Shown: positions 44,631 to 52,378 of the stretch, piece by piece
Layout: every line of letters starts with the position of its first letter
How positions within the stretch are numbered: position 1 is the stretch's first letter
Made by a program: the position numbers and the translations under genes
The notes under the pieces: generated by a model
Database searches by the model: none
The model's input: only the letters and a program-made list of their open reading frames with translations
What the model was told of the DNA's origin: nothing
Assembly (NCBI GenBank): GCA_964404765.1
Contig: CAYOLL010000006.1
Location: 7,347-71,346 of the forward strand
Direction: 5' to 3'
DNA: 64,000 bases
DNA from: CAYOLL01 sp964404765 [NCBI: uncultured Gemmatimonadota bacterium]
GTDB lineage: Bacteria > 4572-55

Positions 44631-45449
44631 TTACCTCAGTTGTTTGAGCGTGGTGTTGTCAACAAGTGATTTCATCTGACTGATGGCGATTTGGTTGAGC
44701 TGCGCCAACCGTTCGCCCTGGCTAAGGCCCTGGTGAATCAGCACGGAGTTCAGGCTTTCCAGATTGGACAAGACGACCAATTGTTCCAAGGTGGCTTCGT
44801 CGCGAATGTTGCCTTCCGTGCCGGGGTTTTCATCCCGCCATTCTTTGGCGGTTTTGCCAAAGAGGGCCATGTTGAGCAGATCGGCTTCGCCGGCGTAGAC
44901 ATGGCGGATTTGCTGCGGGGTCAATGCCGGCGGGATCAGGTTTTCTTTAATGGCGTCGGTGTGAATGCGGTAGTTGATTTTGGCGAGGGTGCGCTGGAGG
45001 CTCCACTCCAGTTGGAGGCGGCCGGTTTCTTCTTCTTTCAGGCGTTGGAATTCTTTGATAAGGTAGATTTTGAATTCTGGACTTAACCAGCTACCAAATT
45101 CAAATGCAATATCACGATGCGCATAGGTTCCTCCGCCATAACGCCCCGGCTTAGAAATTATACCAATAGCGTTTGTTGCTTCAATCCACTTGCGCGGCGT
45201 GAGGTTGAAAGAGTTTAACCCTGCCTGGCTTTTAAAGGTAACGAATTCGTTACCTTTAAAATTTGGATTGTGCAACTCCTCCCATATTCCGATAAACTCC
45301 AGCGTATTTCTGTTACGCATCCAACTGTAAATCATTGTTTCATCGCCAAATTTTTTAACCATGTCGGTTAAGGAAATGTAATCCTCTTGCTCTTTGTTCA
45401 CGATCGTGATTTCAGTCCCTTGCACAACAATCGCTTTCTTTTTCGGCAT
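44631..45449 (-). CDS. KilA-N domain DNA-binding protein with a palindromic coding segment
   Basis: A 272-aa protein. The KilA-N domain spans about residues 8-135 (ISLTDMVKKFGDETMIYSWM, AGLNSFNLTPRKWIEATNAIG, AHRDIAFEFGSWLSPEFK), and the C-terminal half is the conserved helical region that usually follows (LQRTLAKINYRIHTDAIKEN, LFGKTAKEWRDENPG). KilA-N domains bind DNA in phages and mobile elements. Codons 64-73 (FKGNEFVTFK) are a perfect 30-bp palindrome, 45231-45260. Four more palindromes of similar plan lie in the 5' leader. It has its own ribosome-binding site (AGGGTGACTT). Confidence 0.9.
   Translation of the reverse strand: MPKKKAIVVQGTEITIVNKEQEDYISLTDMVKKFGDETMIYSWMRNRNTLEFIGIWEELHNPNFKGNEFVTFKSQAGLNSFNLTPRKWIEATNAIGIISKPGRYGGGTYAHRDIAFEFGSWLSPEFKIYLIKEFQRLKEEETGRLQLEWSLQRTLAKINYRIHTDAIKENLIPPALTPQQIRHVYAGEADLLNMALFGKTAKEWRDENPGTEGNIRDEATLEQLVVLSNLESLNSVLIHQGLSQGERLAQLNQIAISQMKSLVDNTTLKQLR
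45231..45260. repeat. Perfect 30-bp palindrome inside the KilA-N gene
   Basis: TTTAAAGGTAACGAA is followed at once by its exact reverse complement, with GAATTC at the centre. It spans codons 64-73 in frame. Confidence 0.95.
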
Positions 45450-45506
45450 AAGTCACCCTATTTTAGAATACGTCTGAGAAGTCTTATCAAAGCTTATTCG
45501 ATTGAC

Positions 45507-45536
45507 TTTAAACCCGTCGAATTTGACGGGTTTAAA
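45507..45536. repeat. Leader palindrome P1
   Basis: A 30-bp palindrome with TTTAAA ends, arms CCCGTC/GACGGG and centre GAATTT, so one central base pair breaks the symmetry. On the + strand it reads FKPVEFDGFK. Confidence 0.9.
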
Positions 45537-45618
45537 GCGTTGAGGTACGTGTCTTACAAAGGAGTCAAGATATCGACCCCTTTTCTTTAAGGGTAAGGGT
45601 ATACTGCGTTTTAAATTT

Positions 45619-45642
45619 AAACCTCTCGATTTCGAGAGGTTT
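45619..45642. repeat. Leader palindrome P2
   Basis: AAACCTCTCGA then TT then the exact complement TCGAGAGGTTT. In the + strand frame starting at 45616 it reads FKPLDFERFS. Confidence 0.9.
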
Positions 45643-45662
45643 TCCACCCGTCCGGTTCCTCC

Positions 45663-45686
45663 AATTATGGCGAAATCGCCATAATT
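45663..45686. repeat. Leader palindrome P3
   Basis: AATTATGGCGA then AA then the exact complement TCGCCATAATT. In the + strand frame starting at 45663 it reads NYGEIAIIK when extended by one codon. Confidence 0.9.
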
Positions 45687-45713
45687 AAAAACAGCCCCGA
45701 TTCTTGATTAAAA

Positions 45714-45740
45714 AAAGTAACAAACAAGTTCGTTACCTTT
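45714..45740. repeat. Leader palindrome P4 (imperfect)
   Basis: AAAGTAACAAAC and GTTCGTTACCTTT are imperfect complements. The right arm CGTTACCTTT matches the palindrome inside the gene, and the + strand reads NKFVTF against NEFVTF in the protein. P1 to P4 account for most structure in the gene-free stretch 45450-45808. Confidence 0.65.
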
Positions 45741-45808
45741 AGACCCGATGGATTGTTCATACTGACTCCTCGGTGAGTTGTAGCGTTTCTTACACTGATA
45801 GACAGTTC

Positions 45809-48800
45809 TTACTTCCCATGCGCCCTCACCCGCACAACCACTTCCGCCGCGCCTTCGTTACACACCGTGCCGGAATCGTCCCGCACCCGCAGCTTGACCC
45901 GATACTCACCGGCTTTGGTAAAGGTGTGCGAGACAATCGCGCCTTGCGCCGTCTTGCCATCGCCGAAATCCCAAGAATACATCAGCGGATCGCCGTCGGC
46001 GTCCATCGAAGCAGTGGCGTCAAAAATAACGGCGTCGTGCGCCCCGCCAAAGTAGGCGTCGCGACCCTGTCCTGAGCCTGCCGAAGGGCCGGCGTTGGCG
46101 ATGGGCGCGGCATTGACTTTAATCAGCGCCGTATCTTTGATCAGGCCAAACGCGCCGGCGGCGGCATCGGTCACGGTCAGCGTCACGTCATAGCGGCCCG
46201 GTTTGGCAAAAATGTGTTCGGTTTTTTGACCGGCGGCGGTGGAGCCATCCTTAAAATCCCAGGCATAAGTCAACGGCAAACTATCGGGATTGGCGGCATG
46301 GCCGGCATCAAAAGCGACTTTTTGACCGGGGCAGACCGTGCGATCCGGCCCGGCGGCGGCGGTCGGTTTGTCGTAGACGGTCAGGCGTTTGGCTGTTGCG
46401 CTGCGGTGGTTTTGGGCGGCGGTGCTGTCATCGGCAATCAGCGAAAGATGGTAATGGCCGGATGCGCCAAAAGTATTTTTAACGGCGCCGCCTTCGGCCT
46501 GATGTGCGGGATCAAGATTCCAGGCAAAGCGGGCAATCGCACCGTCGCTGTCGCGGGATTGGGCGGAATTGAGCCGAATTTCCTCGCCGGTATGCGCTAC
46601 CGCGTTTTCGACGGCAATGACCGGGCGCGGGGCGTCGTTGACCGTCACCCACACGGTATCGACAGCCCAGTTGTTGCGCAGGTCGGTATTGTCAATCACC
46701 TTGAGCGTGACCGGGTAGTGGCCAGGTTTGGTGAAACGATGCCGCACTTCCAGGCCGCGGGCTGTGTCGCCGTCGGCAAAACTCCACAAATAGGCCGTGA
46801 TCGCTCCGTCCGTGTCCTGCGATTGACCGCCGTTCAGCGTCGTCACCTGATGCACGCCGACGGTCTGGGCCGATCCGGCTTCGGCCAGCGGCGATTGATT
46901 GACAAAGATGAAGGTTTGATAAGACGTGGTGTTGCAAGACGTTTGATTGTCGGTCGTGACGGTTAAAGAGACCAGATATTTGCCGGGTTTGGCGTAGCGA
47001 TGACTTATTTTTTGCCCATCGGTCGTGTTGCCATCTCCCAGCGTCCATTTCCAGGCGGTGATTTTTTCGCCTTTGGCGGCTAATGATTTGGCAGCGTCAA
47101 ACTCCGCCGTCTCGCCAAAAGGAATCGTTTTGGGCGCGGTAAAGTAGGCCACCGGCGCTTCGGTCACTTCCACAATCACTTCGTCCATATTGGTATTGTC
47201 GCAGTCGCCGACCAAATCGCCCACAATCGTCAAAGTGACATGATACGTTCCGGCGGCGCCGAAGACGTGGGTCGGGGTCGGCCCGCCGCCGGTCGTCCCG
47301 TCGCCAAAATCCCACAAAAAGACATTGACCAGGCCATCAAAATCCCACGACTTGCTGCCGTCAAAATGCACTTCCGTATTGGCGCAGACTTTCTGATCCG
47401 GCCCGGCCTCGGCCACCGGCGATTCGGCCACGCGGACGATGACGCGGTCCACGGCTGTGTTGCAGGCCAGGTTGGCATCGTCCTTGACGGTCAAGGTCAC
47501 CGGATAATCGCCGCCCTTGCGGTAGATGGTCGTCGGGTTCAAGTCGGTCGAAGTCTCGCCGTTGCCGAAATCCCAGGCGTATTTGAGCAGGCCGCCTTCC
47601 GGGTCTTTGGAGCCGCCGCCGTCAAAAATAATCACATCGCCGGCGCAGACGGTGCGCTCCTTGCCGGCATTGGCCGTCGGCGCGCCGTTGATGACTACGG
47701 TCATGGCCGCGGTATGGCGCGAGTTGCGCAGTTTCCAGCCGTCGTCAACGGTCAGAATCACCGGGTACGTGCCGCTTTTGGCGTAAGTGTGGATCGGTTT
47801 GGGGCCTTCCTGCGGCGGTGTGCCGTCGCCAAACTCCCACGTATACAGCAGCGGGTCGCCATCGGCGTCGCCGGAAACCGTGCCGTCAAAGGCAATGGTG
47901 GCGTCGCAGGTAAAGACATCGCTGCCGGGCCGGGCCAGCGGCGGATGATTGATACGGATAGTCACCTGATCCTGGGCCTGGGCATTGATCGCGCCGCTGT
48001 TGTCGGTCACGGTCAGCGTAGCGGTGTAAATACCGGGTTCGGTAAACGTGCGGCTGACAACGCCCTTAATCCCTGTTGATGTGGGGAAATCGACCGGAAG
48101 CCCGTTTTTCCCATCGCTAAATATCCATTGATAATTTTTGAGTTGACCGTCCAAATCATACGACCGTTCCGCCGAGAGCTTGACCATATCGCCCGGCGCA
48201 ACCCGCACATCGGCTCCGGCGTCGGCGATGGGCTGGGCGTTGACCCGCACGATAATTTGATCGTAATCGACAGCATTGGCATGGCCGGTGTTGTCGGCGA
48301 CTTTTAAGTTGACGGTATAGACACCCGGTTTGGCGAAAGCATGGGTGGTTTTGACCGAGGAAGCGGTTTTACCATCCCCAAAATTCCATTCATATTTGTC
48401 AATTTTCCCGTCCGGATCGAGCGAGCCGGATGCGTCAAAAGTCAGTTCCTGATTAGGTGCGGCAATTTGATCTGCACCCGCGTCGGCAATCGGCCGGGCG
48501 TTAATGACAATGGTGATGAAAGCTGAATCTTCGTCCGTCGAAGTCTGCGAATCATCGGTGACGACTAAGCGGACTTTATACGTGCCGGGACTGCCGTAAA
48601 CGTGCATCGGCTTGGGCCCGTCGCCGCGCCCGCCGTCGCCAAATGTCCAGACAAAACGGGTCAATTGTCCGTCGCGATCATGCGAGGCCGAGCCGTCAAA
48701 AAAGACTTCGCTGGCGGTGACTAACTGATCCTCGCCCGCTTTGGCCACCGGCGGATCGTTGACAATAACGGTCGTTGTGTCGGTATGCGTATCGGTGGCG

Positions 48801-50806
48801 GACGTGGAATTGTCGGTGACTTTGAGGGTGACGCGATAGCGGCCCGGCTTGTCGTAGGCGTGGGTGATTTTGGCGTTGGCTGCGGCTTTTCCTTGCGGCA
48901 GCGGCGGGATTTTGACTTTGTCCAATTCCAGCGGGATGTGCGGCGATTTTTGGCCGTCGCCGTAATCCCAATCATAGGCGATGATTTGGCCGTCCCGATC
49001 CTGCGAAGTCGAACCGTCAAAGCTGACGATCTCGCCGACCGAGACATTGTGATTGGGCCGCAAATTGGACTTGAGCACGGCGATTGGCCGGTCGTTGACA
49101 AAGACAATCAGCGTATCGGTGGCGCTGCTGTTGGAGACGCGCGCGTCGTCGCGGATGGTCACGATGACGGCGTACGCGCCGGGTTTGGCGTAGGCGTGCT
49201 CGACATCCTGACCGTTGCCGCTTTGGCCGTCGCCGTAATTCCATTCAAAGGCGATGATCTTGCCGTCGCTGTCAAAGCAGCGCTTGCCGCTCAGTTTAAC
49301 AGACTCGCCGGGCGAAGTGATTAAGTCCGGGCCGATGTTCACAATCGGTTGGGCATTGACCCACACGGTCAGGCTGTCCCGGCCAAAGTTACACGGGCTT
49401 TCCGAACCGTCCTCCACGCGCAGAAAAACCAAATAATGCCCGGCGCTGCGGAACAAGTGAGCGGCCTTTACGCCGGTTGTCCGGACGCCATCGCCAAAAT
49501 CCCACACATAGCGTTGAATCGTCCCGTCGGCATCGGTCGAACGTGAGCCGTCAAAGTTGACCGTCTCGCCCGGCGCGATGATCACATTCGGCCCGGCCTC
49601 GGCAATCGGCGCTTTGTTGACGATCACCTTGAATCGCTGCAAAACACTGTTGCCGACCTGCCCGGAATCGTCGGTGATGATGACGGAAGCATTATACGTG
49701 CCGGCTTTTTGATAATCATGCGTGACTCGCGAACCGGTGGATTCATTGCGATTGATAACAGGTTGCGCCTGCCCTGAGCCTGTCGAAGGGTCGCCAAAGT
49801 CCCAGAAAAACTGCAAGCCATCTCCATCGGCATCCGTCGAACGCGAACCGTCGAAGATAACGGTGTAGCAATCGGCCAGCGTTTTCGTCTCCACCACGGC
49901 GACGGGCCGCCGGCGCGGCGCTTGATTGAAGATCGGCTGTTCGATGGCCAGCGTTTTGCCATCCGTGTCGGTGACGTAAAAGCTGGCGTCGTTGGGGATT
50001 TCGCTGCCGCCTTTGAAGTTGAGGGCACACAGGCGGCCGGTTTCGTGCGGCTCCAGCTTTACCCGCGCCTCGCTCCAGACGTTCTGGCCGGCCGGCGCGA
50101 CCGGCAAGCTGGCCCGGAAAGCCGTCTCCACCCATACTTGCGCGCCGACGGCGTCGAAGTTGTGCACAATAACTTCTGTCGCGCCGACAGGTACAAAAAA
50201 ACGCATTTCGGAGAAGATATTGGCTTCCGGCAGGCGAATGGTCGGGGCAAAATTGAGCGTTCGCACTTCCGGCAGCGCTTGATTACTGAGTTCCGCCGCG
50301 CTGAGAAACAGGTTGTAGGAATTGGCGTCATTGCCGCCTGCGCCTTCGATCAACAGCTTAAAATAGGCCCTTCCGCCGACGATTTCACCTTGACCGGCGC
50401 GAATGACAGCCAGGTTGATCCATTTGTCATCGCGGAAGGGATCAACGCCGATGGTTTCATCGGCCAGCAGGACGCCGGCGGTTTGGGCAGCGGCGTTTGG
50501 CGCGGGATCGGTTGCCGTCGGCGCGGTAAACGCACCGTTGCCGCCGTACAGCCGAAAACGCGTCGTCGTATCAAACCCGCCAAACGGCGTGTCATGCCTG
50601 CCGCCGCAGTCCGCGTCAAAAATCCGCACGAACAGCGAGTCGGCCAGGCCAGCCGGCATCTGCAAGAAAACGATCTGCTTAAAGTCCGCATCGCCTTCCT
50701 GCGTCGAAGCCGCCGGGCCATAAGTCACCAGCGGCGTGTATTCCTGCGCGGCGGCGGTTTGGATGCCCCAACCCAGGCCGAGCAGCAATAATATGATATG
50801 TTTCAT
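45809..50806 (-). CDS. Giant exported protein with 15 PKD domains
   Basis: 1665 aa from the ATG at 50806, placed 8 nt after GGAG; a GTG two codons earlier is the alternative. A signal peptide (HIILLLLGLGWGIQTAAAQ) and an unrecognised beta-rich domain (about 25-300) precede 15 PKD domains of about 85-100 aa, each with the WDFGDG-type motif and H-x-Y/F turn. No type IX sorting domain, LPXTG or TM is visible at the C-terminus. Two loops carry in-frame repeat insertions encoding DPSTGSGQAQ and GPSAGSGQGR. It probably forms a long surface or periplasmic stalk. Confidence 0.92.
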   Translation of the reverse strand: MKHIILLLLGLGWGIQTAAAQEYTPLVTYGPAASTQEGDADFKQIVFLQMPAGLADSLFVRIFDADCGGRHDTPFGGFDTTTRFRLYGGNGAFTAPTATDPAPNAAAQTAGVLLADETIGVDPFRDDKWINLAVIRAGQGEIVGGRAYFKLLIEGAGGNDANSYNLFLSAAELSNQALPEVRTLNFAPTIRLPEANIFSEMRFFVPVGATEVIVHNFDAVGAQVWVETAFRASLPVAPAGQNVWSEARVKLEPHETGRLCALNFKGGSEIPNDASFYVTDTDGKTLAIEQPIFNQAPRRRPVAVVETKTLADCYTVIFDGSRSTDADGDGLQFFWDFGDPSTGSGQAQPVINRNESTGSRVTHDYQKAGTYNASVIITDDSGQVGNSVLQRFKVIVNKAPIAEAGPNVIIAPGETVNFDGSRSTDADGTIQRYVWDFGDGVRTTGVKAAHLFRSAGHYLVFLRVEDGSESPCNFGRDSLTVWVNAQPIVNIGPDLITSPGESVKLSGKRCFDSDGKIIAFEWNYGDGQSGNGQDVEHAYAKPGAYAVIVTIRDDARVSNSSATDTLIVFVNDRPIAVLKSNLRPNHNVSVGEIVSFDGSTSQDRDGQIIAYDWDYGDGQKSPHIPLELDKVKIPPLPQGKAAANAKITHAYDKPGRYRVTLKVTDNSTSATDTHTDTTTVIVNDPPVAKAGEDQLVTASEVFFDGSASHDRDGQLTRFVWTFGDGGRGDGPKPMHVYGSPGTYKVRLVVTDDSQTSTDEDSAFITIVINARPIADAGADQIAAPNQELTFDASGSLDPDGKIDKYEWNFGDGKTASSVKTTHAFAKPGVYTVNLKVADNTGHANAVDYDQIIVRVNAQPIADAGADVRVAPGDMVKLSAERSYDLDGQLKNYQWIFSDGKNGLPVDFPTSTGIKGVVSRTFTEPGIYTATLTVTDNSGAINAQAQDQVTIRINHPPLARPGSDVFTCDATIAFDGTVSGDADGDPLLYTWEFGDGTPPQEGPKPIHTYAKSGTYPVILTVDDGWKLRNSRHTAAMTVVINGAPTANAGKERTVCAGDVIIFDGGGSKDPEGGLLKYAWDFGNGETSTDLNPTTIYRKGGDYPVTLTVKDDANLACNTAVDRVIVRVAESPVAEAGPDQKVCANTEVHFDGSKSWDFDGLVNVFLWDFGDGTTGGGPTPTHVFGAAGTYHVTLTIVGDLVGDCDNTNMDEVIVEVTEAPVAYFTAPKTIPFGETAEFDAAKSLAAKGEKITAWKWTLGDGNTTDGQKISHRYAKPGKYLVSLTVTTDNQTSCNTTSYQTFIFVNQSPLAEAGSAQTVGVHQVTTLNGGQSQDTDGAITAYLWSFADGDTARGLEVRHRFTKPGHYPVTLKVIDNTDLRNNWAVDTVWVTVNDAPRPVIAVENAVAHTGEEIRLNSAQSRDSDGAIARFAWNLDPAHQAEGGAVKNTFGASGHYHLSLIADDSTAAQNHRSATAKRLTVYDKPTAAAGPDRTVCPGQKVAFDAGHAANPDSLPLTYAWDFKDGSTAAGQKTEHIFAKPGRYDVTLTVTDAAAGAFGLIKDTALIKVNAAPIANAGPSAGSGQGRDAYFGGAHDAVIFDATASMDADGDPLMYSWDFGDGKTAQGAIVSHTFTKAGEYRVKLRVRDDSGTVCNEGAAEVVVRVRAHGK
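46065..46090. repeat. REP-like insertion inside a PKD domain (copy 1)
   Basis: CCTGTCCTGAGCCTGCCGAA then GGGCC is an in-frame copy of a palindromic repeat (CCTGAGC...TCGAAGGG type). It encodes GPSAGSGQG in the last PKD domain. Its sister is at 49768. Confidence 0.65.
49768..49790. repeat. REP-like insertion inside a PKD domain (copy 2)
   Basis: CCTGCCCTGAGCCTGTCGAA then GGG is the second copy. It encodes DPSTGSGQA directly after the WDFG motif of the first PKD domain, where other repeats have GDG. Confidence 0.65.
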
Positions 50807-50858
50807 CCCCACGTCTCCCTTTTTGAAAAACTTGACCGGAAATTTTTATTCTCAAAAA

Positions 50859-52253
50859 TCAAGGACACTGCAAATGGCCTTCACTCTCGTCAATCTTGCC
50901 CAGATTGCTCAGGGCCATGCCCACGCCGCGCTCATCCTGCAACTGCTCCCATAAAGTCAGGCTGCGGCGGAACAAGTCCCGGGCCAAGCCCATCTCGCCG
51001 CGTTTAAAATGAATGGAGGCGATGTTGTTCACGGTCATGGCCTGGCCGTTGGCGTCGCCCAACTTTTCATACCCAGCCAAAACATCCTCGAACATGCCCA
51101 GGGCTTCGTCCAAACGTCCCTTTTGCCAGAACACAATGGCGATATTGTTTTGGGTTGTGCACAGGCCGTGGGCGTCTTCGGCCTGGCGGCGCAGGGGCAA
51201 GGCTTGTTGGTAATAGGCCAGGGCCTGCTCCAAATCGCCGCGGTTGTAATAAATCCAGCCCAAATTGTGCAAAATGGCCGCCCGGCCAATCAAATCATCC
51301 GGCTCCAATTTGGCCTTAGCTTCGATGTAGTAAGCCTCGGCCTTGTCCCGTTCGCCCAGGTCATCGTAGACGGCGCCGATTTCATTCAGCGCCAGCGTCT
51401 CAAAACGCGCTTCGGGCAATTTGTGGCGTATCAGATTGAGCGCGTCTTGCAAGCGGGCCAGGGCTTCAGTCCATTGGTTCTGCTGGCGCAGCACACTGCC
51501 GGAAAAGATGAGCGTTTCCACGGTCAGGCGGACATCATCCATCTGGCGGGCCAGGCCCAGCGCGGCTTCCAGGTCTATGCGGGCGGACTGCACCCGGCCC
51601 AGGGCTAACTGTACCACGCCTCGCTGGGACAGGAGTTGGGCGCGGCGGCGCAGGCTACGGCCATCGGTCTGGCCGGATTCGTCCAATTGGCTCAATTGCT
51701 CGTTGATCAAATCGAGCCGATCCTGTTTGTATTGGGCCGGCCGATTGAAAATATCGGACAGTTGGGACAGACCGGCGTAGGCGGATTCGGGCGCGGCCAC
51801 CGAGTCGTCCTCAAAATAGAACTGCCCACCGGAACGCCAGCTCCATAAATCCAGTGCAAAACGGGCAATGGCTACCAGCGCATAAACCGGCAGCCAAATC
51901 AGCAGCACGCCGGGCACTTCGTCGGGCAAAAAGTCACGGCTCAGGTTCAGCTTTTGGATAATGGGCGCGACCCGGTCTTCCCGCTGGATGGAATGCTCCA
52001 GCCCGGTTACGGAGACCACAACCAGACCCTTCCGCGGGGTTTGGGCGCGGATGGCCTCGCGCAGATCGTCAATTTCTCCGGTCAAACGGACATGCACCCA
52101 CGGCTTGTCGCTGCGGCTTTCCAGGTCGGCAATGACCTGATCGCGAAAATGGGCATTGTTGAACTGGGCAAAGACGAGGCAGAACCGCTCAGCCGTCTTG
52201 ATGCGGTTGAGCAGCAGTTCCTTTTGGCGGGGCAGTTCGCGGTGTTCGTTCAT
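50859..52253 (-). CDS. TPR protein with an N-terminal P-loop-like domain lacking Walker A
   Basis: 464 aa from the ATG at 52253; the frame is open to 52490 but that part overlaps the upstream gene and looks non-coding. Residues about 20-150 look like an NTPase fold without a P-loop (RFCLVFAQFNNAHFRDQVIA, GLVVVSVTGLEH), ending in LIWLPVYALVAIARFALDLW and SWRSGGQFYF. That last motif is shared, as far as I recall, by many TPR signalling proteins. About seven TPR units fill 190-460. It follows an ATPase gene; a repeat lies between them. Function unknown. Confidence 0.8.
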   Translation of the reverse strand: MNEHRELPRQKELLLNRIKTAERFCLVFAQFNNAHFRDQVIADLESRSDKPWVHVRLTGEIDDLREAIRAQTPRKGLVVVSVTGLEHSIQREDRVAPIIQKLNLSRDFLPDEVPGVLLIWLPVYALVAIARFALDLWSWRSGGQFYFEDDSVAAPESAYAGLSQLSDIFNRPAQYKQDRLDLINEQLSQLDESGQTDGRSLRRRAQLLSQRGVVQLALGRVQSARIDLEAALGLARQMDDVRLTVETLIFSGSVLRQQNQWTEALARLQDALNLIRHKLPEARFETLALNEIGAVYDDLGERDKAEAYYIEAKAKLEPDDLIGRAAILHNLGWIYYNRGDLEQALAYYQQALPLRRQAEDAHGLCTTQNNIAIVFWQKGRLDEALGMFEDVLAGYEKLGDANGQAMTVNNIASIHFKRGEMGLARDLFRRSLTLWEQLQDERGVGMALSNLGKIDESEGHLQCP

Positions 52254-52296
52254 AGGAAGTGACTCAAGTGTGCTAAAGTTGAAAGTGACTAAAGTT

Positions 52297-52373
52297 GGAG
52301 TGCAAAAATTTATTTTTGCGTAGACGGTTTGCGTAGACAGACGGATATCAGCAAAATTAAAATTTTGCACTCC
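52297..52373. repeat. Family A inverted repeat (copy 3, variant)
   Basis: The left arm GGAGTGCAAAAATTTATTTT and the right arm ending AAAATTTTGCACTCC pair across 31 bases. The core is A/T-richer than other family A copies, yet the GGAGT/ACTCC ends are kept. It separates the ATPase and the TPR gene. Confidence 0.6.
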
Positions 52374-52378
52374 TTTGC

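Noticed and set aside
45387-45647. Short frames around P1 that encode FKPVEFDGFK or FKPVKFDGFK
   Set aside because: They match the KilA-N family only over the palindrome itself; the flanking codons show no family similarity and there is no ribosome-binding site, so they are not KilA-N genes or fragments. The match is treated as a property of the palindrome.
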